A stretch of DNA of 30,038 nucleotides from an uncultured Dorea sp. (GTDB taxonomy: Bacteria; Bacillota; Clostridia; Lachnospirales; Lachnospiraceae), in contig CAPEBR010000049.1 of NCBI GenBank assembly GCA_948602995.1, positions 1-30,038 on the forward strand, read 5' to 3'. A program made the position numbers and the translations under genes. The stretch's first letter is position 1; every line of letters starts with the position of its first letter. Shown one piece after another: positions 7,275-15,354 of this stretch. The notes beneath the pieces were generated by a model. That model saw only the letters and a list, made by a program, of their open reading frames with translations, was not told the origin of the DNA and did not search any database.

Positions 7275-8960
7275 ATGAACAAGAAAACCTTAGGAATCCT
7301 GGCCGCTGTGATCATCCTTGTATGTGCCGCAGTATTCGGCGGCATCTACTTTACGCGTAACATTGGAAAATCAGATAAGGTCATATCTGGTGAAAATGCA
7401 GAAAAGCAGCTGTCAAAAATGGTAGACCGGATCGATCCTCTGACCGGCACCCCTGTGAAGTCACCCATCGAATACGATTCAGCCGAAGATGAGGCATCTG
7501 AGCTTCCAGACATTGACACCTGCACCGTAGGTGTCGAGGCCGCCACCGGGCTCTATGCCGAGATCTTTTCTTCCCCGGAAAAGGCCGGCACTGGGACAGA
7601 CGGATGGCTCTGTGAGATGGCGGAGGAATTCAACAAACAGGGCTATGAGGTAAACGGACAGAAGGTATCCGTCCAGGTACGGAATGTCAACAGCGGACAG
7701 GCCCTTGATTATATTGCCACCGGGAAAGCTGTTCCTGCCGGTTTTGCCCCTTCCAGTATGCTGTGGGTGGACATGCTGAATGCAAGAGGGACTGCTACAG
7801 AAACCATCTCTGAATGCCTTGTTGGAAATGTAGCCGGAATCCTTCTTACCTCTAAAACTTATGATCAGATCATTGAAAAATATGGAAGTGTTGATTTGAA
7901 AGCAATCACCGAAGCAACAGAAGCCGGAGAATTTGCCATGGGATATACGAATCCCTTTGCCAGCAGTGCAGGGCTTAATTTCCTGATCTGTACCCTGGAG
8001 CGGTATGACCTTGAAAATCCGCTTTCCGAGGCCGCTGTTGAGGGCTTTCAGAAGTTTCAGAAGAATGTACCCTTTGTTGCGCTCACCACAATGCAGATGC
8101 GTGAAGCAGCTGAAAACGGCTCTTTGGATGGGTTCATCATGGAATACCAGTCCTATGTAAACGACACCATGCTGTCCAAAAATTACAAATTCACGCCATA
8201 TGGCTACCGCCATGACAACCCTCTCGTCAGCGTAGAGGCTGCAAGCCCTGACGAAAAAGAGATCCTGACCCGTTTTGCCGAATACTGTGGTTCCGAAAAG
8301 GCAAAAGCCCGGGCAGACGAATATGGTTTCAATGGCATGCCTGATTATAAATGTGAGTATGAACCTGTATCTGGGGATGTACTGACAGCGGCCCAAAAGC
8401 TGTACAAGACCAATAAGGACAATGGCAGGCCTGTGATCGGTGTATTTGTAACTGATGTTTCAGGAAGCATGGATGGCGAGCCTCTGACTGCCCTCCAGGA
8501 TTCCCTGGTCAACAGTATGAAATATATTAATACAGAGAATTACATCGGCCTCGTAAGCTATGCCGACGACGTAACAATTGAACTGCCCATTGGTCAGTTT
8601 GATTTAGAGCAGCAGACTTATTTTAAAGGAACCGTGGAAAATCTATATGCATCCGGAGGCACTGCAACTTTTGACGCCATCTGCGTTGCACTGAATATGA
8701 TCCATGAAAAGATGAAGGAATACCCGGATGCCAAGCCGATGTTATTTGTCTTAAGCGACGGCGAGACCAATGCAGGCTACAACCTGAATGATATCCGGGA
8801 TGTACTGGGCGGGCTTAGGATTCCGGTATATACCATCGGTTATAATGCGGATCTGGAAGCATTGCAGAGCATCAGCTCTGTCAATGAAGCTGCAAGCATT
8901 GATGCTTCCACAGATGATGTTGTCTATCAGCTAAAAACACTATTTAATGCTAATATGTAA
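7275..8960 (+). CDS. Membrane-anchored protein joining a solute-binding-like region to a vWA domain
   Basis: Residues 7-27 form a single membrane anchor; position -1 to Cys17 is Val, so this is not a good lipobox. Residues about 80-375 look like a type 2 periplasmic-binding fold of the kind found in extracellular solute-binding proteins (segments such as GYTNPFASSAGLNFL at 223-237 and GFIMEYQSYV at 286-295). Residues about 385-560 are a von Willebrand A domain with an intact MIDAS: D394-x-S396-x-S398 in DVSGSMDG, Thr463/465 in GGTATFDA and Asp495 in LSDGETN. The predicted topology puts both domains outside the membrane. AGGAG lies eight bases before the ATG. It is probably co-transcribed with the XpaC-like gene and convergent with telA. 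The ligand, if any, is unknown. Confidence 0.85.
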   Translation: MNKKTLGILAAVIILVCAAVFGGIYFTRNIGKSDKVISGENAEKQLSKMVDRIDPLTGTPVKSPIEYDSAEDEASELPDIDTCTVGVEAATGLYAEIFSSPEKAGTGTDGWLCEMAEEFNKQGYEVNGQKVSVQVRNVNSGQALDYIATGKAVPAGFAPSSMLWVDMLNARGTATETISECLVGNVAGILLTSKTYDQIIEKYGSVDLKAITEATEAGEFAMGYTNPFASSAGLNFLICTLERYDLENPLSEAAVEGFQKFQKNVPFVALTTMQMREAAENGSLDGFIMEYQSYVNDTMLSKNYKFTPYGYRHDNPLVSVEAASPDEKEILTRFAEYCGSEKAKARADEYGFNGMPDYKCEYEPVSGDVLTAAQKLYKTNKDNGRPVIGVFVTDVSGSMDGEPLTALQDSLVNSMKYINTENYIGLVSYADDVTIELPIGQFDLEQQTYFKGTVENLYASGGTATFDAICVALNMIHEKMKEYPDAKPMLFVLSDGETNAGYNLNDIRDVLGGLRIPVYTIGYNADLEALQSISSVNEAASIDASTDDVVYQLKTLFNANM

Positions 8961-9041
8961 TCTGCTCCTAAAAAATATCACTAAAAACCTGGAATGCGCA
9001 GCTTACGCGCATTTCTGGCAGATATATCCCACAATCTGACA

Positions 9042-9093
9042 GGGAGCCGGAAAGAGGAAATACGCCAACGCATATTTCCTCTTTCCGGCTCCC
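9042..9093. terminator. 21-bp perfect hairpin terminator between vWA gene and telA
   Basis: The arms 9042-9062 and 9073-9093 are perfectly complementary over 21 bases around a ten-base loop. A T-rich tract (TCCTTGTTTTG) follows on the plus strand, as expected for termination after the vWA gene. It lies 27 bases beyond the telA stop and could serve both convergent genes. Confidence 0.85.
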
Positions 9094-9120
9094 TCCTTGT
9101 TTTGAAATCAGATATCCAGT

Positions 9121-10263
9121 CTAAAATCCAAGATTTCTTCCTTTTTCCATATCTGCAATCTGGCGTTCTCCCTCATCTGCAATGTGGCGGAAGTCCTGAA
9201 TTGTCTGTGCCATCTGCGGCAATGCTTTTTTCTTGTAGGTACTGATATCATCCAGCGCTGACAGCGTGTCTGCAAATGCCTGCTTCAATGTATCTGGCGA
9301 GATGCTTGCCTCCACCGCTTCTCTCTGGATTACAGCTCCCTGTTCCTTCAGCATTCTGGATGTTGCACTAATCATATGATTTGTTGTTTCATTCAGCATC
9401 TCCACCTTTTCCAGAACAATTTTCTGATTATACAGAGCGCCGGCAACTGTAACGGCTGTGCGCAGGGCTGCCACCGTAACCGTCTGTGCACGGTCCACTG
9501 CACGGATCAGTTCCAGATTGTTTTTCCGTATGACTTCCATAGCAATAATCCCCTGCTGGTTTACCGTCAGAAGCTGCTGAAAATCCATCAGTCTCTGCCT
9601 CAGAGGAAAGACAATCTCCTCCTCTACAAACTTAATACGTTCATCGGCCTCTCCTAAAGCCCTGGCATTTTCAACTACATTTTCCAGATAGCCGTCAAGC
9701 TGGGAGCCCAGCTCAACCTTCTGCGTGAGCTGTTTCGTCAGTTCACGCATGGAAGCCTGCTCAATCTCTAAAGTTGTGTTGTCATTTTTTAAAATAGTCC
9801 GTCCCTTTTCCAGAGACTTTACAATATCTGCAATCTCTGCGTCCGCTGTCTTGAATCGCTCAAAGTAACGCCGGATGGGGTTAAATACCTTTCCAAGTAC
9901 TCCACTCTTCGTAAAATCCAGTCCAGAAGGATCAAGATCCCGCATTTTAATGGAAAGTTCTTCAAGTCCCTTTGCGACCTCTCCGGATTCTCCACCTGCA
10001 CGGCTAAAGTCTCCCATCCTCTTCTGAAGAATGTTATTTTTTGTCTGCGACTGTCTGACAAGGTCCGCCCCAAAGGTCTCTACCACCTGGATGAATTCCC
10101 TGCGCTGTGCAAGGGAATCCAGATCCACTGCCATAATCTGCTCTGCCTTGTCCTTTACTACATTCGTAATGACAGCCTTCTCCTCCATAGATGGCTCCAA
10201 CTCTTCAGCAACTTTTTGTTTTATCGCTTCCGTGTTCGGTAACTCTAATGTAAATCCGCTCAT
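9121..10263 (-). CDS. telA: TelA-family toxic anion resistance protein
   Basis: This is a 380-residue cytoplasmic, mostly helical protein of the TelA/YaaN family. TelA was named from plasmid tellurite resistance (with KlaA and KlaB); chromosomal homologues are tied to envelope and metal or anion stress, with no known catalytic activity. Family-like stretches include GVLGKVFNPIRRYFERFKTA and the central alternating helix region around FVEEEIVFPLRQRLMDFQQ. Two in-frame ATGs exist. I choose the downstream one at 10263 because AAAGGAG lies eight bases before it; the one at 10284 would add seven residues and lies upstream of that site. It follows dus by 31 bases in a GH13-dus-telA run. An XpaC-like gene, the usual partner of this family, is on the opposite strand just beyond the shared terminator. 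Confidence 0.9.
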   Translation of the reverse strand: MSGFTLELPNTEAIKQKVAEELEPSMEEKAVITNVVKDKAEQIMAVDLDSLAQRREFIQVVETFGADLVRQSQTKNNILQKRMGDFSRAGGESGEVAKGLEELSIKMRDLDPSGLDFTKSGVLGKVFNPIRRYFERFKTADAEIADIVKSLEKGRTILKNDNTTLEIEQASMRELTKQLTQKVELGSQLDGYLENVVENARALGEADERIKFVEEEIVFPLRQRLMDFQQLLTVNQQGIIAMEVIRKNNLELIRAVDRAQTVTVAALRTAVTVAGALYNQKIVLEKVEMLNETTNHMISATSRMLKEQGAVIQREAVEASISPDTLKQAFADTLSALDDISTYKKKALPQMAQTIQDFRHIADEGERQIADMEKGRNLGF

Positions 10264-10294
10264 ATCTATTTCTCCTTTGTCCATCCGTCCCGCT

Positions 10295-11242
10295 TCACAT
10301 AACGGATACGCTCTCCTCTCTCATGCGAAAAAGGCTGTCTGCAGCATTCTCATAATCCTTCATTCTTTCCGCTTTCTTCACCCTTTTCAGCTCCTTTACT
10401 CCGTCCGGGAAAAGGCTTCCCAGGTAGCACCATATTTCCTTCATCTTAAAGAGAACATTCTTATCGCCGAAATCCAATGCTCTGTAGTCCTCTAACACCT
10501 TGTCATGAAAGGCCCTTAATCTTTTTTTATCCTCCGTGCCCGTTCCCTTTATCTCATCTAAAAGCCCGGGATTCCCGATAATCCCCCGTCCAAGCATCAT
10601 GGCAGTAACTTCTGGAAATCTGCCCCGGATTCTCTCATGATCCACTTTTGTAAAAATGTCTCCATTGTAGCAGACAGGAATTCTGCTCTCTCCAAGAGCC
10701 TCTTCAAATACCTGGAGATTGGGCGTATTTTTATAAAAGTCCTGCTGCACCCTCGGATGAATAATCAGCTCCTTAACCGGGAATTTGTTATATAGCTTCA
10801 TTAGCCCTTGAAATTCCTCTGGAGAATCCTTTCCAATCCGTGTCTTAATGGAGATCTCTACATCCGTCCCGTTGTAGATCCGGTCAAGAAAATGCGCAAG
10901 TTCCTCTGGCCTTGCCAGGAATCCTGAACCCCGGTACTTGGAAACAACGGTTTTTGAAGGACATCCTAAATTCAGATTAACCTCTGTGTATCCAAAGTTC
11001 TCCAGTTTCCTCACGGTCTGCAGAAAAGCATCTGCATCATTACTCATAATCTGCGGCACAAGGTACATTCCCTCATTATGCTCTGGAAGGATCTCGTTCT
11101 GCTCCTTTTTACTGAATCCTTTTTTCGTATGAGGCACGAGAAAAGGAGTAAAATATTTGTCCATGGGAGCAAAATACCGGTGATATGCGCTCCGGTAAAT
11201 ATAGGTGGTAATCCCTTCCAGGGGAGCAAGATAATAAACCAT
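10295..11242 (-). CDS. dus: tRNA-dihydrouridine synthase
   Basis: Dus enzymes reduce uridines in the D-loop of tRNA using FMN and NADPH. The 315-residue protein starts with the FMN-barrel motif YLAPLEGIT (4-12). It carries the catalytic segment NLNLGCPSKTV with Cys94, followed by KYRGSGFLARP, and the phosphate-binding end VCYNGDIFT and MMLGRGIIGNPGL. The length and the YRGSGF wording fit the bacterial Dus family; which subfamily (B-like or other) is not decided here. GAGGAAT, seven bases upstream, lies within the last codons of the GH13 gene, whose stop is only three bases away, so translation is probably coupled. Confidence 0.93.
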   Translation of the reverse strand: MVYYLAPLEGITTYIYRSAYHRYFAPMDKYFTPFLVPHTKKGFSKKEQNEILPEHNEGMYLVPQIMSNDADAFLQTVRKLENFGYTEVNLNLGCPSKTVVSKYRGSGFLARPEELAHFLDRIYNGTDVEISIKTRIGKDSPEEFQGLMKLYNKFPVKELIIHPRVQQDFYKNTPNLQVFEEALGESRIPVCYNGDIFTKVDHERIRGRFPEVTAMMLGRGIIGNPGLLDEIKGTGTEDKKRLRAFHDKVLEDYRALDFGDKNVLFKMKEIWCYLGSLFPDGVKELKRVKKAERMKDYENAADSLFRMREESVSVM

Positions 11243-11245
11243 GCT

Positions 11246-13108
11246 CTATTCCTCTTCCTTTTTATACAGCCAGAACGCTCCGTATGCCGGAATATTCACA
11301 CCCCTTGCCTCCATCTTGCGACCAGTAATCAGATCTGTATACATGCCGTCTTCCTCGTTAATCCATGCCGTTTTGTCAAACTCACTGAAATTAAAGAGTG
11401 CAACCAGCTTTTCCTTTTCAGTGGCACGTATGATGCCAAGGATGGATTTATCCCACGTATCCACGGTCCACACATCTGCATCGCCCCGGAATACATCCTT
11501 ATCCTTCCTAATATCTTCAAGTCTCTTAAGCCCGTCAAAAATCCTCTGCTGTACCGTTCCCTCCTTGTTCCTGAGAGCTTCCTTCTCCCATAAAAACTTT
11601 CCTCTGTGAAGATATCTGGAATCGTCCCACTTCTTCGGATCTTTATGATAGGTATAATCATTTTCCTGCCCGATTTCGTCTCCACTGTAGATGACAGGGA
11701 TACCGGACTGAACAAGCATATAGGCATGAAGCATGAGGTCCAGGCGGATTGCCCGGTCAAGAGCCTCGTCATCAAGCTCATATGCAGCCTTTTCAATTCC
11801 GCTTAAGGACGCAGTTGTCCCACACAGTCTCGCGTCGCCTGATGCCGGATCGGAATTATACAGCTCTCCTCTTGCAAAAGAGCCCGGGTACTGACCAGTA
11901 AGGAAATTATTAAGATAGCGTTTATGGCTCACCTCTCCGATCCCGAACTGCATAAGCCACAGATAATCAAGCCCCCAGCCGATATCATCATGACAGCGCA
12001 GATAATTCAGGAACACATAATCCTTCGGAAGCGTATTGACAACATTCATCTGCTGCTTCAGCAGCATCGTGTCCCTGGTCGCCACACTATGCCACGTAGT
12101 TGCCATGGTCGTTACATTATAAAGCATGTGGCACTCAGGCTTCTCTACACTTCCAAAATAGGGCACCACTTTATCCGGCGCCATGACCACTTCCCCGAGA
12201 AGAAGCACTCCCGGACATACAATCTCCGTAATAATACGCATGATCCGCACAATACTATGTACCTGGGGCAGATTACGGCAGTTTGTGCCAAGCTGCTTCC
12301 AGATATATGGAACCGCATCAATACGGATGATATCAATTCCTTTATTCACCAGGTTAAGCATATTATAGATCATCTCATTTAACACAACCGGATTCCAGTA
12401 GTTCAGATCCCACTGATACGGATAAAAGGTTGTCATAATGAACTGCTCCATATCCGGCAGCCAGGAAAAATTCCCGGGCGCGGTTGTGGGAAACACCTCT
12501 GGCATAGTCTTCTCAAACTGTGTCGGTATATCATAATTATCATAGAAATAGTATCTGCTCTTATACTCTGGATCCCCCTGCCTCGCCTTCCTTGCCCATT
12601 CATGATCCTCTGACGTATGATTCATAACAAAATCAAGACAGATGCTGACTCCCCTCTTATGGCATTCCTCCGCAAGACTCTCTAAATCCTCCATCGTTCC
12701 GAGTTCAGGCTTTACCTTTCTGAAATCTGCAACCGCATAGCCTCCGTCACTCCTGCCCTCCGGTGAATCAAGAAGCGGCATCAGATGAAGATAATTTACA
12801 TTACATTCCTCTATGTAATCCAGCTTCCCCTTCACACCCTCAAGATTACCAGCAAAGGCATCTACATACATCATCATGCCCAGCATCTGGTTGCCACGAT
12901 ACCAGTCCGGGTGACTTTCCCGCTCACGGTCCATCCCCTTAAGCTTCACACTTCTCGCCTTATACCATCGGAACATCTCATCACACAGGCTCTCAAACAT
13001 ATCTGTACGTCCGCTGTATAACTCATGATACAGCCACTTAAATTCATCATAAAATTTTAAAAAACGTTTTTTATACTCCTCATTGTAAGATTCGATGGAA
13101 AATTGCAT
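11246..13108 (-). CDS. GH13 family enzyme, amylosucrase-like
   Basis: The 620-residue protein is a GH13 alpha-glucan enzyme. The catalytic triad is visible as nucleophile D264 (IIRIDAVPYIW), acid/base E306 (LLLGEVVMAP) and D374 in RCHDDIGW; H164 lies in FVMNHTS. Features shared with amylosucrases (subfamily GH13_4) are a helical N-terminal domain of about 70 residues, GRSDGGYAV, the YQWDLNYWNP stretch, FLNYLRCHDDIGW and an Arg-rich SRYLHRGKF. Amylosucrase makes alpha-1,4-glucan from sucrose; a related sucrose hydrolase or alpha-glucosidase is also possible and cannot be excluded without comparing the sucrose-pocket residues. It has no signal peptide, so it acts in the cytoplasm. GGAGGA precedes the ATG. 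No sugar transporter or regulator gene is adjacent; dus and telA follow. Confidence 0.88.
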   Translation of the reverse strand: MQFSIESYNEEYKKRFLKFYDEFKWLYHELYSGRTDMFESLCDEMFRWYKARSVKLKGMDRERESHPDWYRGNQMLGMMMYVDAFAGNLEGVKGKLDYIEECNVNYLHLMPLLDSPEGRSDGGYAVADFRKVKPELGTMEDLESLAEECHKRGVSICLDFVMNHTSEDHEWARKARQGDPEYKSRYYFYDNYDIPTQFEKTMPEVFPTTAPGNFSWLPDMEQFIMTTFYPYQWDLNYWNPVVLNEMIYNMLNLVNKGIDIIRIDAVPYIWKQLGTNCRNLPQVHSIVRIMRIITEIVCPGVLLLGEVVMAPDKVVPYFGSVEKPECHMLYNVTTMATTWHSVATRDTMLLKQQMNVVNTLPKDYVFLNYLRCHDDIGWGLDYLWLMQFGIGEVSHKRYLNNFLTGQYPGSFARGELYNSDPASGDARLCGTTASLSGIEKAAYELDDEALDRAIRLDLMLHAYMLVQSGIPVIYSGDEIGQENDYTYHKDPKKWDDSRYLHRGKFLWEKEALRNKEGTVQQRIFDGLKRLEDIRKDKDVFRGDADVWTVDTWDKSILGIIRATEKEKLVALFNFSEFDKTAWINEEDGMYTDLITGRKMEARGVNIPAYGAFWLYKKEEE

Positions 13109-13258
13109 AGAATGTCTCCTCCTGTTACATTTTTTTCATATATATTTGTAACTGCTTCGTACTTTCACAGTCACATGTAAAAATTACCCCTCATACCCGA
13201 CTCATGTAGTCACAGGATGTGCAGTCAGTGCGCATTCACGGACCATAAATCGTTATTC

Positions 13259-13675
13259 TTACTCACCGATTATCTTAATCAGAACTCTCTTGTCCCGTTT
13301 TCCGTCAAATTCAAAATAAAAAATCTGCTCCCAGGTGCCAAAATCAAGGCGTCCCTCCGTAATTGCCACAACCGTCTCACGTCCCATAATAGTACGCTTC
13401 AGATGTGCATCTGCATTATCCTCATAGCCGTTGTGCCGGTACTGACTGTATGGCTTCTCTGGTGCCAGCCCCTCAAGCCATTTTTCATAATCTTGATGAA
13501 GCCCGCTTTCATCATCATTAATGAAAACACTTGCAGTAATATTCATGGCATTGACAAGCACCATTCCTTCCCTGATTCCACTGTCCGTCACCGCCTTTTG
13601 TACCTCACCTGTAATATTCACCAGTCCTCTTCTCGTCGGCAGGTGAAAATGCAATTCCTTTCGATATGATTTCAT
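13259..13675 (-). CDS. YjbQ-family protein (UPF0047)
   Basis: A 138-residue protein of the YjbQ/UPF0047 family, some members of which have weak thiamine-phosphate synthase activity; the true role is not settled. Family motifs are the Asn-rich segment NAMNITASVFINDDE, the HNGYEDNADAHLKRTIMG stretch holding the conserved His and Asn residues, and the ending GTWEQIFYFEFDGKRDKRV. The ATG at 13675 is preferred over a TTG at 13696 because AAGGAG lies eight bases before it and the shorter product has the usual family length. An extended -10 (TGTTAAAAT on the minus strand, hexamer at 13714-13719) may drive it. Confidence 0.9.
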   Translation of the reverse strand: MKSYRKELHFHLPTRRGLVNITGEVQKAVTDSGIREGMVLVNAMNITASVFINDDESGLHQDYEKWLEGLAPEKPYSQYRHNGYEDNADAHLKRTIMGRETVVAITEGRLDFGTWEQIFYFEFDGKRDKRVLIKIIGE

Positions 13676-13823
13676 ACTATCCACTCCTTGACACAATTAT
13701 CTAAGCTGATACTATTTTAACATATTTCAAAACAAAATAACAGTAGCTTCTTGACTTTGCCGAAAACTCCCCAAATCGCTGTTATGAGCGGCCTCCCGGG
13801 CCGTAAATAGTAACGTATATCAT

Positions 13824-14366
13824 TTATTGATAGCGGGATCCTGCCTGCTTAAGCAAAACTCTTCTCTCATGATAATCCGGCAGAGTCTGCTCCACGATCC
13901 TCCAAAACGCCTTCGAATGATTCATTTCGATCCGGTGTGCCAGTTCGTGGACCACCACATAGTCCAGTACTCCCTCTGGCATAAGCACAAGCTTCCAGTT
14001 AAAGTTCAGATTACCTTTTCCGCTGCAGCTGCCCCATCTTGTTTTCTGTTCGCGGATCGTAATTCTTCCGTAAGTAACCCCCATAATTTTCGCATAATAG
14101 CTTACCCGCTCTGGTATAAGCTTTAAAGCCATCCGGATACCGTTTGTACGCATTTCCTCTGTAACCGTCTCCTGACACTCATGTTCTTTCCTGAGCTTTT
14201 CCTGCCGGGCCCTGATCCACCCTTCCTTTTCTGCAAGAAAATGTTCCACTTGATCCTCTGACATAGAATATGGGGAGCGTACTACTACATGCCCGTCTGA
14301 TTTTACCTGAATTGCAATCGTTCTCCGATCAGAACGGACCCATTCATATTTCACTGCTCTTTCCAT
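13824..14366 (-). CDS. YgjP-like (DUF45) M48-type metallopeptidase
   Basis: This is a 180-residue protein of the YgjP/SprT-like family of zinc-dependent hydrolases. The zinc motif HELAH is at residues 140-144, followed by the family-typical NHSKAFW (149-155) and preceded by TRWGSCSGKGNLNFNW (109-124). The enzyme type is clear but the substrate is not known. The frame stays open to 14444, but the start at 14366 is better supported: GGGAGGTG lies seven bases before this ATG, and the product then begins at the usual family N-terminus. It is flanked by yjbQ-like and yjfB-like genes and shows no functional link to them. Confidence 0.88.
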   Translation of the reverse strand: MERAVKYEWVRSDRRTIAIQVKSDGHVVVRSPYSMSEDQVEHFLAEKEGWIRARQEKLRKEHECQETVTEEMRTNGIRMALKLIPERVSYYAKIMGVTYGRITIREQKTRWGSCSGKGNLNFNWKLVLMPEGVLDYVVVHELAHRIEMNHSKAFWRIVEQTLPDYHERRVLLKQAGSRYQ

Positions 14367-14485
14367 CCTGTCACACCTCCCTGTTTCTATAAAGCATTCA
14401 GTGGTACTGCCCTTGATCATATCATCCAATCCATATTCTATCACACAGAAAATGGGAAAACAACGACTGAACGACTGAAAAATAA

Positions 14486-14514
14486 TTGCATTTTCGCCGC
14501 AGTTTTGGTAAACT
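14486..14514 (+). promoter_or_regulatory. Probable sigma-A promoter of the yjfB-like gene
   Basis: TTGCAT (14486-14491) and TAAACT (14509-14514) with a 17-base spacer. The leader would be only about 14 bases and would still contain the AGAGGTG ribosome binding site at 14522-14528. A weaker sigma-D-like pair overlaps it: GAAA at 14477-14480, 15 bases, then GCCGCAGT at 14496-14503. Confidence 0.5.
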
Positions 14515-14534
14515 AATAGAAAGAGGTGATTTAT

Positions 14535-14708
14535 ATGGATATTCCTGCACTCTCGACATACATGTCAATGAGTAAATTAAGTGCAAATGTCGACATTGCC
14601 GTTATGTCTAAAATTCTTGATACGGCAGAAGCCACTGGGGAAGCCCTGACACAGATGATGGAGTCTGCTGTCATACCAGGGCTCGGAGAAAACATTGATA
14701 TTATGGCA
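14535..14708 (+). CDS. YjfB-family putative motility protein
   Basis: This is a 58-residue (174-base) protein matching the small YjfB family, which carries the title putative motility protein because of its link to flagellar regulons; its molecular role is unknown. Recognisable features are the MDIPALS start, the middle Asp-Thr-Ala-Glu segment DTAEATGEALTQMM, and the VIPGLGENID tail. The ATG at 14535 has AGAGGTG six bases upstream and is preferred over a GTG at 14526. The sense stop TAA is at 14709-14711. The gene stands alone between two minus-strand genes, with its own promoter and terminator, and no flagellar gene is in the window. Confidence 0.82.
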
Positions 14709-14714
14709 TAAAAA

Positions 14715-14757
14715 GAATAACAAAAAAGCCAGGAAAATCCCGGCTTTTTTGTTATTC
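14715..14757. terminator. Bidirectional terminator shared by yjfB-like and HD genes
   Basis: The arms 14715-14733 and 14739-14757 pair over 19 positions with one mismatch around a five-base loop. The core GCC-x-GG / CC-x-GGC is flanked by an A6 and a T6 run, so it works as an intrinsic terminator on both strands. The last sense codon and the stop of the minus-strand HD gene (14752-14757) lie inside the arm. Confidence 0.92.
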
Positions 14758-15354
14758 TTTTAGCTTTCCTTTTTCTACGTTAGGCTTTATAAAATTGTTA
14801 TAGGCATACTCCCATAACTCTGCAGAACCCTCTGCTGTATTCTCATTTCGATGAAGCACCTGATCAACATGCACGCCATGTTCCTCCCAGCTCCTTCCGG
14901 CGGCTGCATCATTCAGCATTAGCGGCTGTATATGATCCATCGCGTGTGCAAATCTGGCCTCTGCTGTTTTTCCTTCCTCAAATTCCTCCCAGAGATTCCA
15001 AAGCCTTTTCTCCTGATCTGACGGAAGAAGGGCAAAAATCCGTTTTGCAGCCATCACCTCACGTGTGCGCTTATCCTCATGTCCTTTCGCATCATAGGCA
15101 TAGGTATCACCTGCATCTATCTCCACCAGATCATGAATCAGCAGCATCGACACGGCTCTTAACACATTAATCTCCTCATTGGCGTACTCACTTAAGAGAA
15201 TTGTCATAACTGCCATATGCCATGCATGTTCTGCATCATTTTCCTTCCTCTTTCCATCCGACAGATAGGTCTGTCTTTCTATAAATTTTTCCTTATCAAT
15301 TTCCCGGAAAAAGTCAAATTGCCTGTCCAGCCTGCTTTTTTCCATACTTTCCAT
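14752..15354 (-). CDS. HD-domain hydrolase (YfbR-like)
   Basis: A 200-residue HD-superfamily phosphohydrolase. Metal ligands visible are H43 in DAEHAWHMA, H74-D75 in LLIHDLVEIDAGD and D140 in AHAMDH. This order fits the YfbR/HD_3 group, members of which hydrolyse deoxynucleoside monophosphates; the substrate is inferred only from family. The ATG at 15354 overlaps the stop of the LCP gene in the form GTGATGG; a GTG at 15357 and an ATG at 15345 are alternatives. GGAG lies just upstream at an unusually short distance, so translation is probably coupled to the LCP gene. It is the last gene of the long minus-strand run. Confidence 0.88.
   Translation of the reverse strand: MESMEKSRLDRQFDFFREIDKEKFIERQTYLSDGKRKENDAEHAWHMAVMTILLSEYANEEINVLRAVSMLLIHDLVEIDAGDTYAYDAKGHEDKRTREVMAAKRIFALLPSDQEKRLWNLWEEFEEGKTAEARFAHAMDHIQPLMLNDAAAGRSWEEHGVHVDQVLHRNENTAEGSAELWEYAYNNFIKPNVEKGKLKE

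Noticed and set aside
7479..8396. Long minus-strand open frame of about 305 residues inside the vWA gene
   Set aside because: It is a shadow of the real gene: the sense frame has clear vWA motifs, a ribosome binding site and a promoter, while the antisense frame has none.
13109..13258. Possible promoter and inverted repeats ahead of the GH13 gene (two similar ACATG/GTGACT motifs)
   Set aside because: No -35/-10 pair with acceptable spacing was found, and the repeats are short and imperfect.
13779..13815. CGGCC/GGCCG mini-hairpin inside a GTTA/TAAC pair just after the YgjP-like gene
   Set aside because: The stem is only five bases, with no T-run on either strand; it may be chance in a GC-rich patch, so it is not called a terminator.
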